From Chitinophagaceae bacterium (lineage in GTDB: Bacteria; Bacteroidota; Bacteroidia; Chitinophagales; Chitinophagaceae), in NCBI GenBank assembly GCA_023957575.1, contig JAMLGU010000001.1, positions 930,001-994,000 of the forward strand: 64,000 nt of DNA, given 5' to 3'. The notes under the pieces were generated by a model that saw only the letters and a program-made list of their open reading frames with translations, was not told the origin of the DNA and made no database searches. Shown here piece after piece: positions 15,582 to 23,961 of the stretch (positions within the stretch are counted from its first letter, which is position 1; every line of letters begins with the position of its first letter). The position numbers were made by a program, and so were the translations under genes.

Positions 15582-16880
15582 ATGTCAATAAAACAAACAC
15601 CATACCTTCTTTATTCTGATGGCAAGGGAAATATTTTTGAAGATACCGGCCTTTATGTTACCGGCCGTAGCGGCTGGGATGCCTGTTTGGTTCCAAACGA
15701 AGATTGGATTGAACTGCCGGATGGAGGCTCTCTTTACGAACTTCCGGGGAGAAGAGGTATTGGTATTGATGTAAAAACGGGAGACCTGCGTCTTTGCGAT
15801 AAGGGCTGGGCGGTAGCAGCCTTTTTGCCACCTGCACATACTGCCTTTTATTTGTCGGCCTATGAAACTCAGCCGGAAGCGCCGGTGCTGCCACTTTTTT
15901 GCTACACAGCTGTCGGCTGGATGGATGACAAATTTTATGTTCCTGCTGTTCGCATTGAACAGGATATCCGGCAGGAATGTCGTGGTTTTGACGATAGAAA
16001 AGTAGAAGATGGCATCAGTCATCTCATAAAATCATACCCCAAAAACAGATTGGTAGGTCATCTGGCAAATAATTGTGCGCTCAACTATCATTGCCCGGCA
16101 GCCCGCAATTATTTTATGGGCAGATGGGAGTGTCCGGTACCGGTTTCCTCAGCCTGCAATGCCAATTGTGTGGGTTGTATATCGCTTCAGCCCGATGAAG
16201 AAGAAATTGTATCACCACAGGAAAGGCTCAGTTTCAGGCCGAGTGTGGAAGAAATTATCGAATTTACGGTTCCACATCTTGAAACAGCGCCCTATCCGCT
16301 CATCAGTTTCGGCCAAGGATGCGAAGGCGAGCCGTTGCTGATGTGGCGCATCATAGAACAAACCATTCTGGAAATCAGGAAACATACCCAAAAGGGAAGC
16401 ATCAACATCAATACAAACGGGTCAAAGCCGAAGGCGGTAAAAAAACTCTGCGAAGCAGGGCTGAACTCCATCAGGGTGAGTACCAACAGCGCCCGCAAGG
16501 AAATCTATACGCCTTATTACAGACCCAATAATTACCAGTTTGAAGATATTATCGAAAGCCTGAAGATTGTAAACAGCTTCGGTGGATGGACTTCGCTCAA
16601 CTACTTTGTGTTTCCCGGAATGACCGATAATGTGGAAGAATATGAAGCGCTGCGAAAACTGATTAAAGAAACCGGATTGAAAATGATTCAATGGCGCAGT
16701 TTTAACATTGATCCCGACTGGTATTTACGCAAAATCGGCGTAACGGATACGGGTGAATGTATGGGTATCGGCAAAATGATGAAATTGATCAAAGAAGAAT
16801 TTCCCGATCTCAAGTATGGTTATTTCAATCCGCCGATGGAGCGCATTAAAGGAAGGTTTGAGGTAGATTTTGCACACTAA
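15582..16880 (+). CDS. Radical SAM protein of unknown function
   Basis: The 432-residue product has the radical SAM [4Fe-4S] motif CNANCVGC (C192, C196, C199) and a GQGCEGEP segment (244-251) in place of the usual GGEP. It is preceded by an unusual N-terminal domain of about 185 residues rich in aromatic residues and containing C165, C171 and C184, which might hold a second metal site. There is no C-terminal SPASM domain. The substrate is unknown. It is followed 102 bases later by a PLP C-S-lyase-type enzyme and then a PLP decarboxylase, which may hint at amino-acid-derived chemistry, but no operon is proven. Confidence 0.8.
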   Translation: MSIKQTPYLLYSDGKGNIFEDTGLYVTGRSGWDACLVPNEDWIELPDGGSLYELPGRRGIGIDVKTGDLRLCDKGWAVAAFLPPAHTAFYLSAYETQPEAPVLPLFCYTAVGWMDDKFYVPAVRIEQDIRQECRGFDDRKVEDGISHLIKSYPKNRLVGHLANNCALNYHCPAARNYFMGRWECPVPVSSACNANCVGCISLQPDEEEIVSPQERLSFRPSVEEIIEFTVPHLETAPYPLISFGQGCEGEPLLMWRIIEQTILEIRKHTQKGSININTNGSKPKAVKKLCEAGLNSIRVSTNSARKEIYTPYYRPNNYQFEDIIESLKIVNSFGGWTSLNYFVFPGMTDNVEEYEALRKLIKETGLKMIQWRSFNIDPDWYLRKIGVTDTGECMGIGKMMKLIKEEFPDLKYGYFNPPMERIKGRFEVDFAH

Positions 16881-16982
16881 GAAATAAGTTTTCTACACAT
16901 GCCTTTGAAAAATACTTCGTAACTTGCAGTGTTATTCTGTTTGCCATAGCAGAAATATTATTCTGTATCTCAATTAATTGTT

Positions 16983-18224
16983 ATGAATCCCGAAAGTTTA
17001 ATGATGTCTTATGGCTATAAGCCTGAGTTGTTTGCGGGTGCCGTAAAAAGTCCCCTTTTTCTGACATCTACATTTTCATTTCAGTCTGCCGAAGAAGGTA
17101 AGGCATTTTTTGAAATAGCTTATGGTTTGCGTACGCCTGAACCGGATGAGGAACTGGGCTTTATTTACAGCAGACTTAATAATCCGAACCTTGCAATACT
17201 CGAAAAACGACTAATTGTTTGGGATGGCGCTGAGGATGCCGCCGTTTTTGAGAGCGGAATGGCAGCAATCAGTACGGTTTTGCTCGAGTTTTTGTCGCCG
17301 GGTGATTTGTTGCTTACCAGCGGGCCTTTGTACGGGGGTACTTATTATTTTATCAATAAGGTTTTGCCCAGATTTGGAATTTCGGTTGTTGAATTCAGGG
17401 TTGACCAAACCAAAGACCAATTGATAGAAATTGTAAAAAGCTCAGGAAAGGCCGACAGGCTGGCAATGATTTATATTGAAACGCCTGCCAATCCTACCAA
17501 CGACCTTATTGATATCGAAATGGGCAGGGAGGTTGCCGATTATTTTTCCACCGATGAAAAACAGGTTTACGTTGCGGTGGACAATACATACATGGGGCCT
17601 GTCTGGCAGCAGCCTTTAAAGAATGGCGCCGATCTGGTATTGTATTCAGCCACAAAGTACATCGGAGGCCATAGTGATGTAATTGCAGGCGCTTGTTTGG
17701 GTTCAGGCGAATTGATGTCAAGAGTGAAAAAATTAAGGACTTTTTTAGGCAACATGGCAAGTCCGCACACCTGCTGGTTGTTATCACGCAGTCTGGAAAC
17801 CTTAAAAGCCAGAATGGATATTCAGGCAGCTAATGCCAACAGGGTAGCTGAATTTTTGTTGACCCATCCTAAGGTAGAAAGAGTTTGTTTTCCCGGAACC
17901 CTCACTAAGGAAGACGGAATGCAATACCGGATCAGGCAGAAACAGTGCCAGACCAACGGCGGCATGATTTCCTTTGACATTAAAGGTGGCGAGAAAGAAG
18001 CGTTTCAATTTTTAAATGCCCTGAAACTGATCAAACTGGCTGTGAGTTTGGGTAGCACCGAGAGCCTTGCCGAGCATCCTGCCACCATGACCCATGTGGA
18101 TATTGAATCGCCTTATAAAGAAGAATTGCACATTACAGAAAAGCTGATCAGGGTTTCCATAGGTATTGAAAACTATGAAGATATTATTTATGATATGAAA
18201 CAGGCATTGGAAACTGTAGGTTAA
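16983..18224 (+). CDS. Cys/Met metabolism PLP enzyme (cystathionine gamma-synthase family)
   Basis: This 413-residue protein belongs to the PLP-dependent trans-sulfuration family: FESGMAAIST, the YIETPANPTN substrate/cofactor loop, AVDNTYMGP with the cofactor-binding Asp, and the Schiff-base lysine K225 in YSATKYIGGHSD. Members include cystathionine gamma-synthase, beta/gamma-lyases and methionine gamma-lyase. An extra insertion near residues 40-60 (AYGLRTPEPDEELG) marks the less-characterised subgroup, so the exact reaction is not assigned. Confidence 0.9.
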   Translation: MNPESLMMSYGYKPELFAGAVKSPLFLTSTFSFQSAEEGKAFFEIAYGLRTPEPDEELGFIYSRLNNPNLAILEKRLIVWDGAEDAAVFESGMAAISTVLLEFLSPGDLLLTSGPLYGGTYYFINKVLPRFGISVVEFRVDQTKDQLIEIVKSSGKADRLAMIYIETPANPTNDLIDIEMGREVADYFSTDEKQVYVAVDNTYMGPVWQQPLKNGADLVLYSATKYIGGHSDVIAGACLGSGELMSRVKKLRTFLGNMASPHTCWLLSRSLETLKARMDIQAANANRVAEFLLTHPKVERVCFPGTLTKEDGMQYRIRQKQCQTNGGMISFDIKGGEKEAFQFLNALKLIKLAVSLGSTESLAEHPATMTHVDIESPYKEELHITEKLIRVSIGIENYEDIIYDMKQALETVG

Positions 18225-18287
18225 TTTATTTATTTATGAATTTTTTCTACTGTTGTAGTAAACGGTAACAACTGTCAAAAACAATTT

Positions 18288-20432
18288 ATGCAGGACAAAT
18301 ATTTTAATGCGGAATCATCTGATTCTCATAATGACCCTCTGGCGGCGTGGTTTTTGGGGCCAAAGGCCGAACATGCCGGAATCTGGGGCGAAATGATTAA
18401 TTATATTTTTCAGGATTATGTACACTGGCGCAGAAATTATTTTCTGGAAGACCCCATCATTCTCAACCGAATCAAACGGCGCGAGCATGACCATTGGTTT
18501 GATAAATTGACGAGCGAGGTGGATTCGGTGCTCAATCAGCTGAAATCGCACTTTCCGTTCTTCTCGCCGCGCTATGTGGCGCACATGCTGAGTGAGCAAA
18601 CGCTTCCTTCGGTGCTTGGATATTTTGCCGGTATGTTGTACAATCCCAACAATGTTACCAATGAAGCAGCGCCCATTACGGTTCCGCTTGAAATTGAGGT
18701 GGGTAAAATGGTTTCAAAAATGCTGGGGTACAATCCTCAAACGGCATGGGCACATATTACCTCGGGCGGTACGGTTGCCAATATTGAGGCGCTTTGGGTA
18801 GCCCGAACCGCTCAGTTCAATGCACTGATGGTACAGGAATTTTGTAAAAAGGAAAATATTGATTATCAGGTAGTTCTGGCAAATGGTGCCATGGCATCTG
18901 TATCAGAAGCCGGTATTCAGGATTTACTTCACTTATCATCGGATGAGGCGATTCTGCTGGTTCGAAAACTGGCCTCTCATCTGTCTAAAAATGACGAAGG
19001 CGATTATTATTTAAGAAAACTCAATCGTTTTTTCAAAGAAAGCAGGTTTAATGTCAACAATACTGGCATCCTGAAAATTCATGATGAAATAAAAATGTCG
19101 CCATTGATTTATGTTTCCGAAGCAGCGCATTACTCTGTGAAAAAAGCGGCAAATATTCTGGGTTATGGAGAAAATGCGGTAGTGGCGGTTCCGGTGGACT
19201 CAAAATTCAGGATGGATGCCGATGCTTTGAAAGAAATGCTTTTTAACCAAAAACCTGAAAATTATACGGCCTGTGTAATCGGTATTGCAGGTACTACCGA
19301 GGAAGGAGCAGTTGATCCATTGAGGAAAATTCAACAAGTGAGGAACGATTTGCAAGTGGAGAAAAACAGATCTTTTTGGTTTCACATAGACGCTGCATGG
19401 GGCGGATACCTCCGCAGCCTGTTTACCCACCCCGGTTTGGAGGCGATACAGTCTGTAGATTTGAATGAACTGGCAGGTCAATATGCGGATGCTTTGGACG
19501 TAAAGGAAATCTATTCTATTCATATCAAGGGAGTGGATACCGGCATCCAAACTGCCATTTCATGGGATGATCCCGAGCTTTATAAATCCTTTCTCAGTTT
19601 TCCCGAGGCAGATTCCATCACCGTTGATCCGCATAAAATGGGTTATATTCCCTACCCCTGTGGCATTGTTGCATTCAAAAATGAAGTAGTTACTGAGCTG
19701 ATTACTCAAAAGGCGCAATACATCTCTGATGAACGAGGAGGTATTTACGATGTTGATAAACCGGTAACAATCAATGCCGTAGGTCCGTTTATACTGGAAG
19801 GCTCCAAGCCCGGGGCGGCCGCTGCCGCAGCCTGGCTGGCACACAAAACCATACCATTGGAGACATTCGGGCATGGCAAAATCATCAGAACCTCTCTGTT
19901 AAATACCCGAAAACTACTGGATTACCTTCAAAAACATGAAGCGCTATTTAAAATTATTGAAAAATCATTGTTTGAAGAGGAAGAAATGTGTGCTAATCCA
20001 TTTACATTCAAGGCAGTATATGATCAAACGGATACGAATGTGATTTGCTATGTAGCTGTACCGGCAGAATGGGATGGTGAAAACCTGAAAATAAAGGCGG
20101 TTCCATTGCAGGAGCTAAATACCTTAAACAAAAACCTGTACAACCGATTGACAATCAGATCAAATGATACCAAGCGCCTGCTGCATGCTCAGGAATATTT
20201 TGTATCTAAAACCTGGTTTGAGAGCAGCCAGTATGCAGCATCTTCTGTAAAAACGCTTTTGAAGAATCTGAAAATTTCTGAGGCAGAATATACTGAAACC
20301 GGCATCTTTGTATTGCGCTCCACCATCATGAATCCCTGGTATTTTACTGCCGAAGAAGCAGGTAAAGACTATCTGATGGATTTTGTTTTGACCCTGCATA
20401 GCTATACACGAGGATTATTGAATGATGAATAA
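18288..20432 (+). CDS. Large group II PLP-dependent amino-acid decarboxylase
   Basis: The 714-residue protein has the group II decarboxylase core. HIDAAWGGY contains the cofactor-binding Asp and Ala, and the Schiff-base lysine K450 is in VDPHKMGYIPYPCG. At over 700 residues it is longer than glutamate or aromatic decarboxylases (about 470-500), matching the large tyrosine-decarboxylase-like group with extra N- and C-terminal parts. The amino acid used cannot be decided from sequence. It follows the trans-sulfuration enzyme by 63 bases. The stretch 20433-20692 holds no gene. Confidence 0.88.
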   Translation: MQDKYFNAESSDSHNDPLAAWFLGPKAEHAGIWGEMINYIFQDYVHWRRNYFLEDPIILNRIKRREHDHWFDKLTSEVDSVLNQLKSHFPFFSPRYVAHMLSEQTLPSVLGYFAGMLYNPNNVTNEAAPITVPLEIEVGKMVSKMLGYNPQTAWAHITSGGTVANIEALWVARTAQFNALMVQEFCKKENIDYQVVLANGAMASVSEAGIQDLLHLSSDEAILLVRKLASHLSKNDEGDYYLRKLNRFFKESRFNVNNTGILKIHDEIKMSPLIYVSEAAHYSVKKAANILGYGENAVVAVPVDSKFRMDADALKEMLFNQKPENYTACVIGIAGTTEEGAVDPLRKIQQVRNDLQVEKNRSFWFHIDAAWGGYLRSLFTHPGLEAIQSVDLNELAGQYADALDVKEIYSIHIKGVDTGIQTAISWDDPELYKSFLSFPEADSITVDPHKMGYIPYPCGIVAFKNEVVTELITQKAQYISDERGGIYDVDKPVTINAVGPFILEGSKPGAAAAAAWLAHKTIPLETFGHGKIIRTSLLNTRKLLDYLQKHEALFKIIEKSLFEEEEMCANPFTFKAVYDQTDTNVICYVAVPAEWDGENLKIKAVPLQELNTLNKNLYNRLTIRSNDTKRLLHAQEYFVSKTWFESSQYAASSVKTLLKNLKISEAEYTETGIFVLRSTIMNPWYFTAEEAGKDYLMDFVLTLHSYTRGLLNDE

Positions 20433-20692
20433 ATAAACGATAGGAAGATAAAATGCTTATTATCAATATTTTATATTTATCTTAATAGAGTAATTAACAT
20501 TGCCGACATTTCGGTTGTCTCTTTGGGTTGGCCTTGAAAAAAATGCTGTAAGAAAATAATTTTTTATGCCATCGGTTGGCAAATTTGCGAGTGAGCGGAT
20601 ATTAGCCCAAATGTTAAATAAAATTACAACCATATAACTTTGCACTTCTGTTCAATCGAAGCGCTTCATCCACTCTCTTGTCAAGTTGTTTG

Positions 20693-20920
20693 TTATCGAT
20701 TCGTTGTCATTTCTTCATCGGTTTTATATTCCAAAATGTCACCGGGTTGGCATTCTAGTGCATTACAAATTATCTCCAATGTGCTAAAACGAATAGCTTT
20801 TGCTTTTCCTGTTTTCAGAATGGATAGGTTGGAAAGCGTTAAACCTACTTTTTCAGACAGTTCGTTAAGCGACATTTTTCGCTTTGCCATCATCACATCT
20901 AAGTTTACGATAATTGGCAT
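20693..20920 (-). CDS. Small Xre/YozG-type helix-turn-helix regulator
   Basis: This 75-residue protein is almost entirely one HTH: a short lead (MPIIVNLDVMMAKRKMS), then LNELSEKVGLTLSNLSILKTGKAKAIRFSTLEIICNAL and a CQPGDILEY tail typical of YozG-like regulators. It lies 3 bases downstream of the DUF2975 membrane-protein gene, a pairing seen in many bacteria, so it probably regulates that operon, perhaps itself. Confidence 0.9.
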   Translation of the reverse strand: MPIIVNLDVMMAKRKMSLNELSEKVGLTLSNLSILKTGKAKAIRFSTLEIICNALECQPGDILEYKTDEEMTTNR

Positions 20921-20923
20921 GGC

Positions 20924-21460
20924 TTATACAGTTAAATCGTTTTCAGTTTGAATATCTACTCCCTTTTTGAAAATAACTGCAATGATATAGATTACAGCTC
21001 CCATTAGAATAAATGCCTGACTGTCTGCCCAAAATTCATTTAAATTGTCTGGAACAAAACCATAGTGCATTAAATTTTTAACTACCTGTCTGGCGATTAA
21101 ACTCAACAATCCAATTGAAAGGGTATAATAGCTAACTTGCAAAATTTGTTTTGCAACATAAGTGCTGAACGGTTTTTTCAAATCCATTTTGTGCATTAAC
21201 CTTATAACTATGTAAAACAGCAAAGCTTTCAAAATGGAAATAGCAAGAATAAAACCATAAACTCTGAAAAAAACCAATTTGCTTTCCTGATACATTTTTG
21301 ACAGGTCCAACTTTTGGTAAAGGTTTTGGACAAAATCAGGATTATATAAGCTGAAAAAGAAATTTACTAAGAAGCCTCCCGCTTCAATAGATAAGCCTAC
21401 AAAGATGAGCCATGCTACAATATATAGGCTCCAAAATACGAAGTTGTTTGTTTTTGACAT
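20924..21460 (-). CDS. DUF2975 membrane protein
   Basis: The 178-residue product has four hydrophobic helices (about residues 8-30, 60-80, 105-125, 145-165) and matches the DUF2975 family, whose members sit beside a YozG-like regulator as here. The ATG at 21460 is preferred to an upstream alternative (21484) because it gives the charged start MSKTNN before the first helix. Function unknown. The AT-rich stretch 21461-21743 contains no gene. Confidence 0.82.
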   Translation of the reverse strand: MSKTNNFVFWSLYIVAWLIFVGLSIEAGGFLVNFFFSLYNPDFVQNLYQKLDLSKMYQESKLVFFRVYGFILAISILKALLFYIVIRLMHKMDLKKPFSTYVAKQILQVSYYTLSIGLLSLIARQVVKNLMHYGFVPDNLNEFWADSQAFILMGAVIYIIAVIFKKGVDIQTENDLTV

Positions 21461-21743
21461 AATTATTAAAATTTTGATTAACAATGCAAATATGATAAAT
21501 ATTTATTGATAAATAATAAAAAAAGATTAAAAAACAAAAAATAATTACTTAAATAACTAAAAATTGAAAAATAAGTATTTGATTATCTGTAATTTATCAT
21601 TGATTGGATAATTTAATTGAAAATAGATTAGTCAGTCCTAAGTGGGCCTTAATTTTTGTGTAAGGTTATTTGCACAATGCCCGCCAACATTTCGATAGAA
21701 GTGTCTTTTTGCTGTTATTTCGAATGGACCATCTTTTTTACTG

Positions 21744-21825
21744 TCATTTTCGAACGCAACACAGTGGAGTGAGAAACCTCTTCGTTTCCCTAAGAATAAG
21801 ATTTCTCCGCTTCGCTTCGAAATGA
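21744..21825. repeat. REP-like imperfect palindromic repeat
   Basis: TCATTTTCGAACGCAA at the left end is an imperfect reverse complement of TTCGCTTCGAAATGA at the right end, and the inner parts GAGAAACCTCTTCG and AAGATTTCTCCGC also pair partly, forming one long imperfect hairpin. This type of palindrome (ending TCATTTCGA / TCGAAATGA) is a familiar dispersed extragenic element in many bacteria. Only one copy is seen in the window. The remaining bases up to 21988 hold the promoter of the next gene. Confidence 0.55.
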
Positions 21826-21949
21826 TCCTGGTTTTTTCACAGTCTTGATTTTTGGCTCCCCCTTTTTCTTGATAAAATGATGAAAAATGTCCTTTGTAGC
21901 AGCAATACGACCAAAATTAATTATTCTATGAATTTTAATAAAATTTCCT

Positions 21950-21957
21950 TACCTTTG
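21950..21957 (+). promoter_or_regulatory. Candidate promoter of the DUF177-rpmF genes
   Basis: TACCTTTG matches the -7 consensus and lies about 31 bases before the DUF177 start. Confidence 0.5.
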
Positions 21958-21988
21958 CAAACTCTGTTTTGGAAGCAATAGTTTAACC

Positions 21989-22540
21989 ATGATGCATAGA
22001 AGAGAGTACGATATAGCTTTTGTGGGGTTGAAACCTGGGGTTCATGAGTTCAACTATGAAATTACAGACAGGTTCTTTGAGGTTTTTCAGCAGCAGGATT
22101 TCCATAATGTAAAAGCAAACATTAAGCTGTTTTTGGATAAAAAAAGCAGTTTTATGATGCTGAGGTTTGAGGTAGGAGGTCAGTTGGATGTTGATTGCGA
22201 TCGTTGCAACAGCAATCTGACGCTTGAATTGTGGGACGAGTTCAACATGATGATAAAAATGGTGGATGATCCCGAATTGATGAATGAAGAGGAGGGCGAC
22301 CCCGATGTGCATTATATCAGTAGAGGAGAAAGCATCATCAATGTGGAAAACTGGATTTATGAGTTCATCAACCTGAGTATTCCGATGCACAAAACATGCA
22401 GTTATGAAAATGCAGATGGACCGCAATGCAATCAGGAAGCGCTGAAAATGTTGAAAAAGTTAGAAACTGAAAAAGAAGATTCCAAATCTGTAAATCCTTT
22501 GTGGAAAGGTTTGGAAAAGTTTAAACATAAAGAAAATTAA
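21989..22540 (+). CDS. DUF177 (YceD-like) protein
   Basis: This 183-residue protein has the YceD pattern: a central CDRCN metal-like motif (about residues 69-73, VDCDRCNSNLTLEL) and an acidic part (MNEEEGDPD), ending with a basic tail. DUF177/YceD genes lie just upstream of rpmF in most bacteria, as here (27 bases apart), and YceD has been linked to 23S rRNA accumulation. A second start codon lies one codon downstream (ATGATG). Confidence 0.9.
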   Translation: MMHRREYDIAFVGLKPGVHEFNYEITDRFFEVFQQQDFHNVKANIKLFLDKKSSFMMLRFEVGGQLDVDCDRCNSNLTLELWDEFNMMIKMVDDPELMNEEEGDPDVHYISRGESIINVENWIYEFINLSIPMHKTCSYENADGPQCNQEALKMLKKLETEKEDSKSVNPLWKGLEKFKHKEN

Positions 22541-22567
22541 TTTTAGAATCTTTTAATTATATAAGTT

Positions 22568-22762
22568 ATGCCAAATCCTAAGCGCCGACACAGTCAGCAA
22601 AGAAGTGCAAAACGCAGAACTCATTATAAAGCAGTAGGTACCACATTGAGTACAGATGCTACTTCAGGTGAAGTTCATGTACGCCATCGCGCACACGTAA
22701 GCGAAGGAAAGTTGATTTATAAAGGAAAAGTAGTTGCTGAACAGGCTCCTTCCAAAGCGTAA
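22568..22762 (+). CDS. rpmF: 50S ribosomal protein L32
   Basis: The 64-residue product starts MPNPKRRHSQQRSAKRRTHY, the recognisable L32 N-terminus. It is basic and of normal length. It lacks the CxxC zinc motif present in some L32 copies, so it is the zinc-free form. It is in an operon with DUF177 and upstream of plsX. Confidence 0.97.
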   Translation: MPNPKRRHSQQRSAKRRTHYKAVGTTLSTDATSGEVHVRHRAHVSEGKLIYKGKVVAEQAPSKA

Positions 22763-22796
22763 TTGCATTTAGCATACTTTTTTTTAATAAATTTTC

Positions 22797-22849
22797 TTGT
22801 ATTCCAAATACAATTCTAATCTTTGTGTAGATTTGTATTTGGGATTTTT
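22797..22849 (+). terminator. Intrinsic terminator with a competing hairpin between rpmF and plsX
   Basis: CCAAATACAA (22804-22813) pairs exactly with TTGTATTTGG (22833-22842), extended outward by a few pairs, and is followed by TTTTT, so it looks like a terminator. Just before it, TTGTATT (22797-22803) can instead pair with AATACAA (22807-22813). The two pairings exclude each other. Confidence 0.55.
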
Positions 22850-22870
22850 AATTTTAGGAACTCTTGCTGA

Positions 22871-23824
22871 ATGAATATAGGAATTGATATGATGGGTGGC
22901 GATTATGCCCCTTTAGAAGCCGTAAAAGGCATTGCCAGATATTTTTCTGAAAACCAGAGAGAAGATGTGCATCTTTTCTTGTTTGGCAATGCCGATGCCA
23001 TTACGCCTCATATAACCTCTTATAATATCTCTGATGCAAAAATTACGCTGGTGCCTACCACTCAGGTAATTGACATGCATGAGCATCCTACAAAAGCCCT
23101 GAAAGAAAAAACAGACTCCTCCATTGCAATCGGGTTTAAATATCTTGCCACAGGCAAAATTGATGCCATTATGAGTGCAGGAAATACCGGCGCTATGCTG
23201 GTTGGGGCCATGTTTAGTATCAGACCTGTGGAAGGTGTACTCAGGCCAACCATTTCATCCATCATTCCTCAACAAAACGGCGGAACCGGCCTCTTGCTCG
23301 ATGTGGGTATCAATTCGGATTGCAAACCGGAACAGCTAAATCAGTTTGCCATCATGGGTTCGGTTTTTTCAGAGAATATTCTTGGTGTTAAAAATCCGAA
23401 AGTGGGGCTGATGAATGTGGGAGAAGAAGAAGGTAAGGGCAATCTGCTGATGCAGGCCACTTATCCTTTACTAAAGGAAAATGAAGTCATCAATTTTATA
23501 GGAAATGTGGAGGGCAGAGATATTTTTTCAGATAAAGCAGATGTGATGGTTTGCGATGGATTTACCGGTAATATTATTCTGAAACTTGCCGAATCATTAT
23601 ACGATATTGCTAAAGAACAAAATATTGACAACGATTACTTTAACCGGTTCAATTTTGAGCTTTACGGAGGAACACCGGTGCTGGGGGTAGAAAAACCCGT
23701 GATTATCGGACATGGTATTTCGCACGAAACAGCCTTCAGTAGTATGATTGACGAAGCCGTAAAAATGTTGCAGACAGATGTTTTGGGCAAAGTGAAAGAA
23801 GCAATCCGCCAGGCAGGCAGTTAA
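22871..23824 (+). CDS. plsX: Phosphate acyltransferase
   Basis: PlsX makes acyl-phosphate from acyl-ACP for phospholipid synthesis. The 317-residue product starts MNIGIDMMGGDYAP, the family signature, and has ATTNTGAM-like (SAGNTGAML) and DVGIN segments plus NVGEEEGKGN, all PlsX landmarks. Usually fabH follows; here it does not, and the next gene is a thioredoxin-like protein. Confidence 0.96.
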   Translation: MNIGIDMMGGDYAPLEAVKGIARYFSENQREDVHLFLFGNADAITPHITSYNISDAKITLVPTTQVIDMHEHPTKALKEKTDSSIAIGFKYLATGKIDAIMSAGNTGAMLVGAMFSIRPVEGVLRPTISSIIPQQNGGTGLLLDVGINSDCKPEQLNQFAIMGSVFSENILGVKNPKVGLMNVGEEEGKGNLLMQATYPLLKENEVINFIGNVEGRDIFSDKADVMVCDGFTGNIILKLAESLYDIAKEQNIDNDYFNRFNFELYGGTPVLGVEKPVIIGHGISHETAFSSMIDEAVKMLQTDVLGKVKEAIRQAGS

Positions 23825-23961
23825 TTATTTATTGTCTTTCTTAAAAAAACATCAACTCATTTTGTTAAAATTCTTATTATAAATTGCCCGTTCCTGTATT
23901 TTATATCATTAAATCATCAACAGAATCATAATTTTACACACTTTTTAAAAAACGAATAGAT

